Translations under genes and position numbers: made by a program | Notes under the pieces: model-generated | What the model saw: the letters and a program-made list of their open reading frames with translations, nothing else | The model's database searches: none | Told to the model about the DNA's origin: nothing | Shown here: in pieces, positions 33,995 through 43,308 of the stretch | Numbering within the stretch: the first letter of the stretch is position 1 | How the letters are laid out: every line of letters starts with the position of its first letter | Origin: Saltatorellus ferox | GTDB taxonomy: Bacteria; Planctomycetota; UBA1135; GCA-002686595 | Length of the DNA stretch: 64,000 nucleotides | Direction of reading: 5' to 3' | Assembly (NCBI GenBank): GCA_007751475.1 | Contig: CP036434.1 | Coordinates: 6,639,524 to 6,703,523, forward strand

Positions 33995-36406
33995 ATGAAG
34001 TCTCTTCCTGTTCGGCACGCTCTTCTGGCCGCCGCGATCGCGGCTCTCCTCCTCACCGGTCTCGCCTCCTCCGCGGCGGCCGCCCAGGAAGTCCCCGACC
34101 TCACCCAAGGGGGCGCGATCCCCGAGCGCTCCACCCACGACTGGAACCTGGGAGCGACCGGGGCCCGGGGCTGGATGTACAGCGAACGGCTCGTGACCGA
34201 TCTCGCCCGACAGGTCGCCATCACCGAGGTCGCTCCCGGCTCTCCGGCCGACGGCCAGCTGGCCGTGGGTGACGTGATCTTGGGGCTCGGCTCGGAACCC
34301 TTCCGCGACGACCCGCGTTCCGAGCTGGGGCGAGCGCTGACCGCCGCCGAGTCGCGCGCCGGGCGGGGCCGTCTGAAGCTTCTTCGCTGGCGCGACGGCA
34401 AGACGAAGACCGTGACCCTGAAGCTGCCCGTGCTGGGCAGCTACAGTGAGACGGCGCCCTACGACTGTCCGAAGTCGGCGCGCATTCTCGAGCAGGGCTG
34501 CGAGACGCTGGCGGAGCGCATGGCGGAGAAGGGGTACGGACCCAACCCGATCCCGCGCTGCTTGAACGCGCTCGCGCTCCTCGCCAGTGGCGACAAGAAT
34601 TACTTGCCTCTGCTTCGCAGGGAGGCGCTCTGGGCCGCCGACTACTCCGCCGACAGCTTCCAGACCTGGTACTACGGCTACGTCTGCATCTTCCTCGCCG
34701 AGTACGTCATGGCCACCGGGGACGAGTCCGTCATGAAGGGACTGTGGCGGCTCGCCCTCGACGCTACGCACGGCCAGAGCCGCGTCGGCTCATGGGGCCA
34801 TCGCTTCGCGCAGGCAGATGGTCGACTCGCGGGGTACGGGATGATGAACTCTCCGGGCGTGCCCCTGACGATCGGGCTGGTCCTGGCGCGCTCCGCGGGC
34901 GTTCGGAGCGAAGAGGTGGATCTCGCGATTCTGCGGAGCACCGACCTGCTGCGCTTCTACGCGGGCAAGGGAGCGATCCCCTACGGCGACCACGATCCCT
35001 GGATCGAAACCCACGAGGACAACGGCAAGTGCGGGATGGGCGCCGTTCTCTTCCACTTGATCGAAGACGAGCCGAGCGCCACGTTCTTCTCGTCCATGTG
35101 CGTCGCCTCCCACGGCGCGGAGCGCGACACCGGGCACACCGGCAACTTCTTCAACCTGCTCTGGGCGCTGCCCGGCGTCTCGCTCTCCGGGCCCCAGGCA
35201 ACGGGTGCCTGGATGCAGGAGTTCGGAGCCCGGTACTTCGATCTCGCGCGGCAGTGGGACGGAACGTTCCAGCACCAGGGCCCGCCGGAGGAGCGGCCCG
35301 ACAGCTACTCGGGCTGGGACGCCACCGGCGTCTACCTCCTGAGCTACGCGCTGCCGCTGCGCCGAATCGTCCTGACCGGGAAGCAGCCGAGTGTCGTCCC
35401 CGCGATCGACGCCGCCCGCGCTGCGTCGCTGATCGACGACGGCCGCGGCTGGAACAACCGGGATCGCGACAGCTTCTACGCCAGCCTGGACGAGGAAGAG
35501 CTTCTGCGCAGGACCGGCAGCTGGTCGCCCGTGGTCCGCGAACGAGCGGCCATGGCGCTCGCGCGCAGCAAGGCGAAGGTCGTTCCCCAGCTCATCGAGA
35601 GGCTCCAATCGAAGGACCAGAACGCCCGCTACGGAGCGTGCCAGACCTTCGCCCATCTCCGAGGTGCCGCTGCTCCCGCCGTGGAGCCGCTCCTGGCGTG
35701 CCTCGACGACGGGGACCTCTGGCTGCGCGTGAAGGCCGCAGACGCGCTGTCACGGATCGGCGAGGCCGCGATGCCTGCCCTTCCGGCGCTGCTCGAAGCC
35801 CTCGCCAGCGCGCCCAGCGACGTCGATCCCCGCGGCATGGAGCAGCGCTACCTCTGCCTGACGCTCTTCGATCGTCGCAATGGACTGCTCCGCCAATCGC
35901 TCGAGGGCGTCGACGAGAAGGCTCTCGGGACCGCGATCCGCGCCGGCCTGCAGAACCAGGACGGCCGCGCGAGGAGCGCCGTGGGCTCGATCTACGAGTC
36001 GCTGCCCTTCGAATGGATCGAGCCCCTCCTACCCGCCATCTTCGAGGCGACGATGGAGCCTGCTCCGAGCGGCATCATGTTCGCGGACGGAGTGCGCACC
36101 TCGGGCCTGAACCTTTTGGCCAAGCACCATATCGAAGAGGGCATGGAGGCCTGCGTACACTACGTTCGCTACCAGAAACAGCACGCCAGCGAAAAGCGCA
36201 CGCCGGACGTGCTGAAGATCCTGGACACCTACGGAGCGCACGCGCAGCGGTTCATCCCGGAGCTGGAAGAGATCGCGCTGTACTTCGAGAACGACGAGGC
36301 GGATTTCCCGAAGACGCTGAGCCGCGGGAAGGCCGCCGCGGTGCGTGAGGCGATCGAGCGGATCCGTGCCTCGAAGAGCCTCCCCACGCTCGTCTCGCTC
36401 GATTGA
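33995..36406 (+). CDS. Exported DUF6288-like protein with PDZ-like and HEAT-like domains
   Basis: An 803-residue exported protein with signal peptide MKSLPVRHALLAAAIAALLL. Residues about 45-150 resemble a PDZ fold (VAPGSPADGQLAVGDVILGL). Residues about 160-480 form an alpha/alpha-barrel-like helical region with conserved Tyr/Trp/Gly/His (SFQTWYYGYVCIFLAEY, SWGHRFAQADGRL, HTGNFFNLLWALPG), as in DUF6288 proteins of Planctomycetota. HEAT-like repeats follow (VVRERAAMALARSKAKVVP, ARYGACQTFAHLRGAAAPAV). Function is unknown; the barrel could bind polysaccharide or peptide. The stop codon lies in a short tandem repeat. Confidence 0.75.
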   Translation: MKSLPVRHALLAAAIAALLLTGLASSAAAAQEVPDLTQGGAIPERSTHDWNLGATGARGWMYSERLVTDLARQVAITEVAPGSPADGQLAVGDVILGLGSEPFRDDPRSELGRALTAAESRAGRGRLKLLRWRDGKTKTVTLKLPVLGSYSETAPYDCPKSARILEQGCETLAERMAEKGYGPNPIPRCLNALALLASGDKNYLPLLRREALWAADYSADSFQTWYYGYVCIFLAEYVMATGDESVMKGLWRLALDATHGQSRVGSWGHRFAQADGRLAGYGMMNSPGVPLTIGLVLARSAGVRSEEVDLAILRSTDLLRFYAGKGAIPYGDHDPWIETHEDNGKCGMGAVLFHLIEDEPSATFFSSMCVASHGAERDTGHTGNFFNLLWALPGVSLSGPQATGAWMQEFGARYFDLARQWDGTFQHQGPPEERPDSYSGWDATGVYLLSYALPLRRIVLTGKQPSVVPAIDAARAASLIDDGRGWNNRDRDSFYASLDEEELLRRTGSWSPVVRERAAMALARSKAKVVPQLIERLQSKDQNARYGACQTFAHLRGAAAPAVEPLLACLDDGDLWLRVKAADALSRIGEAAMPALPALLEALASAPSDVDPRGMEQRYLCLTLFDRRNGLLRQSLEGVDEKALGTAIRAGLQNQDGRARSAVGSIYESLPFEWIEPLLPAIFEATMEPAPSGIMFADGVRTSGLNLLAKHHIEEGMEACVHYVRYQKQHASEKRTPDVLKILDTYGAHAQRFIPELEEIALYFENDEADFPKTLSRGKAAAVREAIERIRASKSLPTLVSLD

Positions 36407-36436
36407 GCTGCTGAGCTGCTGAGCTGCTGAGCTGCT
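36405..36436. repeat. Four tandem copies of GAGCTGCT
   Basis: Four exact 8-bp units begin inside the stop codon of the plus-strand gene and end 15 bp before the convergent stop codon at 36452. Unit-number changes would alter only the intergenic spacer. No obvious hairpin terminator exists here, so the repeat occupies the place where one would be expected. Confidence 0.85.
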
Positions 36437-36451
36437 GGGCCCCTGGACCGG

Positions 36452-37045
36452 CTAGGGAACGAACCGTTCCAGCCGGTCGACCACTTCCAGGAGCTCTTCG
36501 CCCAGCGGTTCGAACTCTCCGACCTCGCGCAGGCGCGTCATCAGCGCTTCCGCCAGCTGTCTCGCGTAGCCGATGGTCGGGCCGGGGCCGCGACTGAAAT
36601 GATCCCAGACGCTGGAGGGGTTCGGCGCGGCCGAGAGGCTCGCCAGCAGCGTCTGCATGTTGTGCAGCTTGTCCGCCGTCTTGACCGCCAGCGAACGCCC
36701 CTCCATCTCGGCCACCTGATCGAGAGCCGCTTGCTTGCGGGACTCCCAGCTGCCCCGCATGTCTTCGGTCAGGTCGCACACGGTCCGCGCCACCTCGGCC
36801 CCAAAGAGCGTCTCCACTCCCTCGAGTGTCCAGCCCTCGCAGTCCTCCACCACATCGTGGAGAAGCGCCGCCTGCAGCGTCAGATCGTCGGCGCCAGCCC
36901 GCGCCAGCAGAAGCGCCACATGGATAGGATGCGTGACGTAGGGCGTCAACTGGCCCTTGCGGGTCTGGCCCGCGTGCGCCTCCATGGAGATACGCAGCGC
37001 GAGCTCGACCTGGTCGCTGAAGTGCTCGTTCGAGGCGCTGGTCAA
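36452..37045 (-). CDS. HD-domain guanosine polyphosphate hydrolase-like protein (SpoT/MESH1 type)
   Basis: A 197-residue stand-alone HD protein without synthetase, TGS or ACT domains, so it resembles small alarmone hydrolases (MESH1-like). Metal ligands are visible: His39 in YVTHPIHVALLL, His63-Asp64 in ALLHDVVEDCEG and Asp125 in VKTADKLHNM. The early HAGQTRKGQLTPYVTHP segment is characteristic of RelA/SpoT hydrolase domains. It would remove pyrophosphate from (p)ppGpp or a related nucleotide. It overlaps the upstream membrane-protein gene by 4 bp and is last in a five-gene operon. Confidence 0.85.
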   Translation of the reverse strand: MTSASNEHFSDQVELALRISMEAHAGQTRKGQLTPYVTHPIHVALLLARAGADDLTLQAALLHDVVEDCEGWTLEGVETLFGAEVARTVCDLTEDMRGSWESRKQAALDQVAEMEGRSLAVKTADKLHNMQTLLASLSAAPNPSSVWDHFSRGPGPTIGYARQLAEALMTRLREVGEFEPLGEELLEVVDRLERFVP

Positions 37046-37893
37046 ATCTGGACGCCGAGCGGCTTCAGCGCGAGGAAACCCACGACCATCGAGGCCAGAA
37101 CGAAGATGATCAGGACGCCGCCCGGCCCCTCGAAAGGGAGCCAGCCCAGATCGCTCTCCGGGTAGACGAACGCCACGTGGGTGAGGCCCGTGCCTTCGAG
37201 CGTGTCCTCGGCCGGCCAGAGGAGCGCCGACAGGAAGCCGGTCACGCGCTCGGGCTGCATCGTTCGAACGTCCTCGTCGGCGGCGCCTGCCACGAACCGC
37301 TTCTTGATCTCCTGGCCGCGCGTCCGGAGCACGATGTCGTAGACGCCCGGCGCCTCGGCGAAGAACTCGGTGCTCGCCGTTTTCTGCCCGGGAATACGCG
37401 GCAGCGGCGCAACGCGGGTCAGGCCCTCCGGCAGCTCGATCGAAAGGTCCGCGATCGCGTCCGTGTCACCCTCGATGGAGAGGGTGATGCCGTCGCCCGC
37501 GAGGCGCGTTGCCTGCACCTGCTGGACGTCGGCGGGCTCGAAGCCGTAGCGCACCACCATCTGCGCCGCGACCAGCGCGAACGGGATCGCCAGCGGGATG
37601 AACGGTCCGAAGTTCAGGAACAGATACTGAACGTTGCGCCAGAGCACCTTGAGAATCGCCTTCGACACGACGACCAGATCGTCCTGATACAGGCGGATCT
37701 CGATCAGGTGCCCCTTGATCTTGTTCTTGGTGGCCTTGATCCCCTTCTGCCAGGAGATGTGCTTGAAGATCCAGAGGGCCAGGACGCCGAAGACGCCGCT
37801 GACGAAGAGAAGCGCGAACTCGTCGCTGATCGCCTCGAGGGGCGTCAGGACGAGATCGAAGAACTTCGTGACGGCGCGGTTGATCGCGTTCAT
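37042..37893 (-). CDS. Three-helix membrane protein in phosphodiesterase operon
   Basis: A 283-residue inner-membrane protein. TM1 is at about 27-45, followed by a basic cytoplasmic helical stretch (WQKGIKATKNKIKGHLIEIR, then LKVLWRNVQYL), TM2 at about 95-115, a periplasmic beta-domain of about 135 residues containing a Tyr-Asp-Ile-Val strand, and TM3 at 256-276. The TM-cytosolic helical hairpin-TM-TM layout recalls the Oxa1/EMC3/TMCO1 superfamily, but similarity is only topological and I am not sure. It sits between the RHH-like gene (40 bp upstream) and the HD hydrolase (4-bp overlap), so it probably works with the phosphodiesterases. Confidence 0.6.
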   Translation of the reverse strand: MNAINRAVTKFFDLVLTPLEAISDEFALLFVSGVFGVLALWIFKHISWQKGIKATKNKIKGHLIEIRLYQDDLVVVSKAILKVLWRNVQYLFLNFGPFIPLAIPFALVAAQMVVRYGFEPADVQQVQATRLAGDGITLSIEGDTDAIADLSIELPEGLTRVAPLPRIPGQKTASTEFFAEAPGVYDIVLRTRGQEIKKRFVAGAADEDVRTMQPERVTGFLSALLWPAEDTLEGTGLTHVAFVYPESDLGWLPFEGPGGVLIIFVLASMVVGFLALKPLGVQI

Positions 37894-37933
37894 GCGTGGG
37901 GAGGGAGGCAGGCAGGCGGGGCCTGCCGAGGGG

Positions 37934-38131
37934 TTAGCTGATGTAGCCGAGGCCCTTCAGCTTCTCGGTGATGTCTTCGTCCGAGCTCGCGTCCTCGAAC
38001 TGGGCGAGTTCACGCTCCAGCACGTGCTGGATGAATTCTTCGTGGGAGGCGTATCCCGCGACCTCGGCGATCTGCTTGATGCGAGTGAGGAGGTCGGGGT
38101 CGATCTTGACTTTGCCTGAGGATCCGAACAT
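37934..38131 (-). CDS. Small ribbon-helix-helix-like protein
   Basis: A 65-residue protein. KVKIDPDLLTRIKQIAEVAG reads as a beta strand followed by a helix, then SHEEFIQHVLERELAQFE as the second helix, as in Arc/MetJ/CopG-type ribbon-helix-helix proteins. The acidic tail ends in LGYIS. It lies 18 bp downstream of a phosphodiesterase gene and 40 bp upstream of the membrane protein gene. It could be an operon autoregulator or a small structural partner. Confidence 0.7.
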   Translation of the reverse strand: MFGSSGKVKIDPDLLTRIKQIAEVAGYASHEEFIQHVLERELAQFEDASSDEDITEKLKGLGYIS

Positions 38132-38149
38132 GGAAGGAGTGGGGTTCTG

Positions 38150-40267
38150 CTACTGGTGAAGGAGGACGGGGCGGCCCGTCATGGCCGGGTCGGCCGGAAC
38201 GTCGTACGCATCCAGGATCGAAGTCGTGAGATCTTCCAGCCGAGGATCCTCGACCGTGACCCGCCGGTTCACCAGCAGGGTTCCGCTGACGACGCTGGGG
38301 TGCATGAGGTGACTGCCGTTGAAGGTGCCCCCGACGTTGTCCGTGAGGACGTCGTGCGGGATACGCCCCTGGGTGGCTTCGTCCGAGTTGCCGTACCCCG
38401 AATTGTAGCCCACCACGATGTCCGGGGCGTCGTCGAGGCGCGCTCCGCCGGCGAAGACCACGCTGGCGAGGTCAGCGCTCAGGACGACCTGCTGCCCCTG
38501 GTCGATGATGAGTTCCAGCTGGGTTTTCAGCTCCTTCAGAAGGGCGTCGGCCTCGGCCCCGGGCTTCACGATCCCCTCGGCCTCGCGGCCCGCGAGGTTC
38601 AGATAGAGACCGTTGAAGCCAATCCCGTAGGCGCGCGTCTCCGACCAGTCCACGGCCTCCTCGAGGATCACGTCCGTCCGCTTGGGGTCCCCCTCCGGGA
38701 GTTCCTTCGTGACGCCTTCCTTCAGCTTGAGGTAGCCGTTCTCCAGCAGCCACGTGTTCAGGGAGAACTTGCGACGGTAGGGCGCGAAACCATGGTCGCT
38801 CATGACCATGACCGTCGTGTCGTCGCCGACGCGGTCGAGCACCTTGCCCAGGATCGGATCCATGCGCAGGTACAGGTCGTCCACCACGTCTTCCCAGGTC
38901 GTCCCGTCGCGACCCGACCAGGAACTGGAGTCCTGCTTGGCGATCGCCGGATCGTAGAACGGATGCTGGGGATCCTGGTGCCTCCACATCATGTGCATGG
39001 CGAGGTCCACGCTGGAGACGTAGAAAAAGAGCAGCCCGCCCTCCTTCTTCGCGGTGTAACGATCCAGCGCGTAGTCGAGGATCCGGATACGCTCGCGGTG
39101 CACCAGGTTCGCCTGGTGCATGAACTCGGCGTCGGTGAGCGCCTCGCTCTTCAGCGCGTTCACGTCCTCGGCCATCCCCTGGGTGAAGACGAGGCCGATC
39201 TCCTCGACCATCTTCGCGGCTGCGTCTTCGGGAAGCGAAACGGGCTCGACCGGATTCGTCGGATCGAAGTTCACCGGCGACGCGTACAGTTCGAACTCGG
39301 GTGAGATGCTGCGCAAGTAAAAGCAAACGATGCCGTCGAGCGACATGGCGCCGGCGGGCAGGAGGTCGAAGCTCACCCGAACGAAGGTCGAGAATTGGCC
39401 CGGCTCCATCACGAGGCGCTCGGAGCCGACTTCGATGATCGCGGCGTTCGCTTCCTTGTCGAGATAGGCCGTCAGCGGCACGGAGGCCGTGGGGTTGCCA
39501 TCGCGCAGCACGTTCATCGGGCCGTCGAGCTGCGTGCGGACCGCGCCACCGCTGACGCGAACCGTCCGGAACCGGCTGCTGAGCCCGGCCTTCTCGGCGG
39601 GCGGGTTCGTCGTGTAAACGGTGTACTGGCCATAGGCCGAGTCGAGCGCCGGGGTCATCATCCCGGAGAAGCTCACGCCCTTCGACGGCTCGACAGGGAA
39701 GTTGATGGGAACCCGGTAGAGATCGGCGGGCACGTCCTTGTCCATCATCATGGTCCAGAACGCCTTCCCGGTGCGGTTCGGCTCGGAGCTGCCGCCCACG
39801 GGCAGCTTGAAAGGCGTCAGCGGGATGTCGCGATCGTGCCCGTCCTCGCTGACCACCGTCGACGCGATCGCGCGGTAGATCTTCTTGTCGCGGTGGATGA
39901 AGTCATAGATCCCGTGGCCGCCGGGGTGGCGGCCCGTGATGAAGTTCGACCACGCGACCGGACTCTGGGGCGGCGTCGAGGTTCCGAGGTCCATGACGCC
40001 ACCGCCGGCGTCGGCGAGACGCTGGAAGTTCTTCATCCGATCCGGAAAGCGCCGCATGACGTCCCGGAGAATGTCGGGGTCGAGTCCGTCGATCCCGATC
40101 ACCACCATGCGGGGGTACTCGGACTCGGGCAGATCGACGTGCCCGGTTTCACGGGCGGCGCGCGCGGCGTGGGGATCGGCTTCCTTGGAGCGGCGCGGAA
40201 TGGCGGTCGCGAACAGGATCGCGATCACCGCAAGCGCCACATAGGCCGTCCAGCGTGGGAGAATCAT
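38150..40267 (-). CDS. Type I phosphodiesterase/nucleotide pyrophosphatase-like protein (paralogue 1)
   Basis: A 705-residue alkaline-phosphatase-superfamily protein. Residues 8-24 form an N-terminal membrane helix, so the enzyme is anchored and probably faces the periplasm. The first metal-site motif is VVIGIDGLDPDILRDVM, the nucleophile region TPPQSPVAWSNFITGRHPGG, and the late metal site VMVMSDHGFAPYRRKFSLN. These match PF01663-type phosphodiesterases acting on nucleotides, lipids or phosphonates. It is a paralogue of the gene 33 bp upstream. The shared operon with an HD alarmone hydrolase is unusual. Substrate unknown. Confidence 0.85.
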   Translation of the reverse strand: MILPRWTAYVALAVIAILFATAIPRRSKEADPHAARAARETGHVDLPESEYPRMVVIGIDGLDPDILRDVMRRFPDRMKNFQRLADAGGGVMDLGTSTPPQSPVAWSNFITGRHPGGHGIYDFIHRDKKIYRAIASTVVSEDGHDRDIPLTPFKLPVGGSSEPNRTGKAFWTMMMDKDVPADLYRVPINFPVEPSKGVSFSGMMTPALDSAYGQYTVYTTNPPAEKAGLSSRFRTVRVSGGAVRTQLDGPMNVLRDGNPTASVPLTAYLDKEANAAIIEVGSERLVMEPGQFSTFVRVSFDLLPAGAMSLDGIVCFYLRSISPEFELYASPVNFDPTNPVEPVSLPEDAAAKMVEEIGLVFTQGMAEDVNALKSEALTDAEFMHQANLVHRERIRILDYALDRYTAKKEGGLLFFYVSSVDLAMHMMWRHQDPQHPFYDPAIAKQDSSSWSGRDGTTWEDVVDDLYLRMDPILGKVLDRVGDDTTVMVMSDHGFAPYRRKFSLNTWLLENGYLKLKEGVTKELPEGDPKRTDVILEEAVDWSETRAYGIGFNGLYLNLAGREAEGIVKPGAEADALLKELKTQLELIIDQGQQVVLSADLASVVFAGGARLDDAPDIVVGYNSGYGNSDEATQGRIPHDVLTDNVGGTFNGSHLMHPSVVSGTLLVNRRVTVEDPRLEDLTTSILDAYDVPADPAMTGRPVLLHQ

Positions 40268-40300
40268 GGAATCAGTGCGTCGAACCCGTCAGGGAAGGTC

Positions 40301-42499
40301 TCAGGAAGCCGTCTTGGAGCCTGCGGGGGTCTTCGGAACAGGAGAGGCGGAGCGCTCGTTGCTGCCGAAGAGCGGCCGCCCTTTCATGTAGCCCGGGATC
40401 TCGACTCCGAAAAGGTCCAGAACCGACGGAGCGATATCGCTGAGGTTCGGATCGTCCAGCTGGATCGAGCGATTGCTCCAGAAGACGCCCGGCACGAGCC
40501 TGGGGTCGATGCAGTGGTCGCCGGACCAGCTCTTGGTGTTGTCGGTGAAAACGTCCTTCGAGACGGCACCCACGGCGCAGTCCCAGGAGTGCCGGAAGCC
40601 TCGGTGGTATCCGACGAGCAGCTCGGGCGCCATGTCGGCGTACGGGCCGTTGTGGATCTCCTGGGTCAGGAAGATCTCGTTGATGGCGTTCTCGCCCGTC
40701 TTCGGGTCGAGGAGCGCCTCCAGCTTCCCCTTGATCTCGGCGCAGAGCGCGTCCATCTGGGGGCCCTTTTCGACCATCCCGAGGCGCTCGCGTCCCTTGC
40801 GGTTGATGAAGATGCCGGTGAGGCCCAGCGTGAAGGCCCGGGTCTTCTCCCAGTCGACCTTCTCGAACCAGTCGCCCGACGTCTCGGCGCCGTCCTTGAG
40901 CACGAGGTAGCCCTCGTCGCGCAGCCACGAATTCAGGTTCACGCCGCGCTGGAAAGAGCAGAAGCCGTGGTCCGAAATCACCATCAGAACGGTGTCCGGA
41001 TCGTCGCCGACCTTCTCCATGACCTCGCCGATCAGCTTGTCGGCGTTGCCGTAGAGCTCGGGGATGACGTTCTTGAACTCCTCGGTGTCCTTGCCCTCGT
41101 TCGCGGGGTGATCCGGCTCGAGGTAGCGGTAGAACATGTGGCTGACGCGGTCCGTCGTGTCGAACACCACGGTCACGAAGCCCTTCTTCGTCTTCTCGAG
41201 GACGTCCCAGAGCTGCTTCTTGCGCTCGTCCATGATCAGGTAGGCCTGATCCAGGAACGCGGCCTCGTCGATCACGCGCTCGTTCAGCGCCCAGGTGTCC
41301 TCGGCGAGGCCCAGGGTGGCGTACTTGCCGAGCATCTTCGCGAGGTAGATCGAGTAGACGAACGGGTGACTGATCGGCATCGCCGGGGACTCCGGATCGA
41401 TGTTGATCGGCGTCACGTAGATGCTGACGGCCTCGTCGTCCCAGCGCTGGATTCGCAGGCGCGCGATGCCCTTGACGCCGGTGAACGGGACCTCCATCCA
41501 GGGCGTGTACTCTCCGATCCCGACGTGGACCGTCTCGTCCCCCACCGTGATGGCGGCCTTGCCGGTCGCGCGATCCATGGCGACGCGGAACGGCGACTTC
41601 ATCGAGATTTTGTCAGGCCCCGGGGGCCCCTTCAGGTTCGACTCGACTGCATCGTCACGCACGACCACGCGGAAGCGCTGGCCGCCGGTCGCGGCCCCGA
41701 GCTTCGACTCGTCGTTCGTGTAGAAGCTGAAGGACCCCTGGGTGCCCTGGAGGTCCGGCACGCACATCCCCGAGAGCAGCGTGCCGTTCTTGAACTTCTG
41801 CGGCGGGAAGGTGATCGGAACGCGAATGATCGACGACCAGACCTGGTTGGCACCGAGGAGCTTCCAGAACGGCTGGCTCTTCTGGAGCACCTTGTAGACA
41901 GCGCGCTGGCCGAACGGGACCTTGGCGAAGCCCAGGTTGATGTTCCGGGGAACCGTGCTGGTGTCCGTCGACGACAGAACCGGCATGTAGGAACATGGGT
42001 CACGGGTCAGGAAGTCATAGATGTTGTGCCGCGAGGCGTCGACCCCGGTGGCGAACGTCGACCACGCCACCGGTGAGATCGACGGGATCGAGGTCCCGAG
42101 CGGGTAGTGGCAGCCCTGGGACCTGAGTCGCGCCAGGTTCGGCATGCGATCCGCGTAGCGCTCGGCCAGCTGGGGGTCGAATCCGTCGAGACCGATCACG
42201 ACCACCCGCTTGACCTTGGCCTTGCCCCGGCCTCGCCGCGTGGCGAGCTTGAAAACCGCTTTGAGCGGCCAGATCAAGATGATCCCGAAGGCCATCAGGA
42301 AGGTGCCGAGCAGGACGAGGAAGGACCCCGCGACCGCGAATCCTGCTCCCGGCCCGATGTAGGCGAAAACGGCGTCCGTTCCCGAGGGAGAAGCGGCCTC
42401 GGCCGCGCTCGAACCGGCGGTGGCCAGGAGCATCGAGAAGCCCAAAAGGAGACCCCTCTGGACCGTGGGGACGGCATGTAAGCGGCTGTATTTCATCAC
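40301..42499 (-). CDS. Type I phosphodiesterase/nucleotide pyrophosphatase-like protein (paralogue 2)
   Basis: A 732-residue paralogue of the protein at 38150. A signal-like helix at the N-terminus (residues 15-35) and a second membrane helix at 50-75 precede RVVVIGLDGFDPQLAERYAD, SIPSISPVAWSTFATGVDAS and TVLMVISDHGFCSFQRGVN, which give metal site, nucleophile and second metal site. It therefore has an extra transmembrane segment compared with its neighbour. It is the first gene of a minus-strand operon of five, and is divergent from the prepilin genes starting at 42691. Confidence 0.85.
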   Translation of the reverse strand: MMKYSRLHAVPTVQRGLLLGFSMLLATAGSSAAEAASPSGTDAVFAYIGPGAGFAVAGSFLVLLGTFLMAFGIILIWPLKAVFKLATRRGRGKAKVKRVVVIGLDGFDPQLAERYADRMPNLARLRSQGCHYPLGTSIPSISPVAWSTFATGVDASRHNIYDFLTRDPCSYMPVLSSTDTSTVPRNINLGFAKVPFGQRAVYKVLQKSQPFWKLLGANQVWSSIIRVPITFPPQKFKNGTLLSGMCVPDLQGTQGSFSFYTNDESKLGAATGGQRFRVVVRDDAVESNLKGPPGPDKISMKSPFRVAMDRATGKAAITVGDETVHVGIGEYTPWMEVPFTGVKGIARLRIQRWDDEAVSIYVTPINIDPESPAMPISHPFVYSIYLAKMLGKYATLGLAEDTWALNERVIDEAAFLDQAYLIMDERKKQLWDVLEKTKKGFVTVVFDTTDRVSHMFYRYLEPDHPANEGKDTEEFKNVIPELYGNADKLIGEVMEKVGDDPDTVLMVISDHGFCSFQRGVNLNSWLRDEGYLVLKDGAETSGDWFEKVDWEKTRAFTLGLTGIFINRKGRERLGMVEKGPQMDALCAEIKGKLEALLDPKTGENAINEIFLTQEIHNGPYADMAPELLVGYHRGFRHSWDCAVGAVSKDVFTDNTKSWSGDHCIDPRLVPGVFWSNRSIQLDDPNLSDIAPSVLDLFGVEIPGYMKGRPLFGSNERSASPVPKTPAGSKTAS

Positions 42500-42690
42500 G
42501 TGGTCACCGCGTAGTCCGCGGAGAAGGCACGCAGTCTACCGTCGGAGGATCAATGCGGGATCGACCGTCACCGGGGAACCCTTGAGACCGGATCTCCTGA
42601 AGTCTCGATTCCGGCGAGGCCGATGTGCAGGGAAGAGCTCCCCCCCCCCGAGGGCGCCGCCTGCCCCATCGACCACCGAGCCACCACGTG

Positions 42691-43305
42691 ATGCAGATCT
42701 CGAACACTCCTGACCCTCACAGCCGCCCGATCGGGCGCCCTGGATCTTCCCATGGCCAAGGGCGGACCCGCCGGCGCCCCAGAGGGCACGGCTCGGCTGG
42801 TTTCACCCTGATCGAGGTCATGGTGACCGCGTCCGTGCTGCTCGTGGGGCTCCTGGCGATGACGTCCACCTCGGTCGTCGTGAACTCGCTCCGCCGCAGC
42901 GCGTCGGACCAGCAGCAGGCCCAGGCGGCCATGCAGGCGATCGTCGAAGACCTCCACGCGAGCGCCCGCGAGGCCGACACCGCTCCGGCGAACTGGGCGG
43001 GCGAGATCCTGAACGTCTACGGCCCCGGGGGCATCCCCGGAAACGTTTTCCCGGTTCAGGGCCTCGATCCCTGGGTCGGGGAAGCGGGCGTCGCGACGGT
43101 CCAGCTGATCACGGACGAGACCGTCACCGACGCCGTACTCGGCGTCGCTGCGGGCATGCCCCGCGATCTCGACGGAGACGGCGCGGCCAACAACAACGAT
43201 ATCACTGGCTCCGCGGCGCTCCTGCCCGCCATCGTCCGCGTTCGGTGGCGCGGCGGCGCCGGTCAGCAGCAGCTCACCCAGGTCGTCTATCTCCTTCGGT
43301 ACTGA
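42691..43305 (+). CDS. Prepilin-type N-methylation protein (PilV-like)
   Basis: A 204-residue pilin-like protein. After a basic leader the cleavage motif is SAGFTLIEVMVTASVLLVGL, where Gly is followed by Phe and Glu5 is present, as required by prepilin peptidase. The hydrophobic helix then ends and a soluble domain of about 130 residues follows, including QQAQAAMQAIVEDLHASARE. The start at 42691 leaves a leader of about 36 residues, longer than usual, but no nearer ATG is seen. It lies 3 bp upstream of a second prepilin gene, so both are minor-pilin or type II secretion pseudopilin candidates. Confidence 0.85.
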   Translation: MQISNTPDPHSRPIGRPGSSHGQGRTRRRPRGHGSAGFTLIEVMVTASVLLVGLLAMTSTSVVVNSLRRSASDQQQAQAAMQAIVEDLHASAREADTAPANWAGEILNVYGPGGIPGNVFPVQGLDPWVGEAGVATVQLITDETVTDAVLGVAAGMPRDLDGDGAANNNDITGSAALLPAIVRVRWRGGAGQQQLTQVVYLLRY

Positions 43306-43308
43306 TCC

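Noticed and set aside
39395..42076. An 893-codon plus-strand frame opposite the phosphodiesterases
   Set aside because: The minus-strand proteins have complete metal-binding and nucleophile motifs; the plus frame is antisense shadow.
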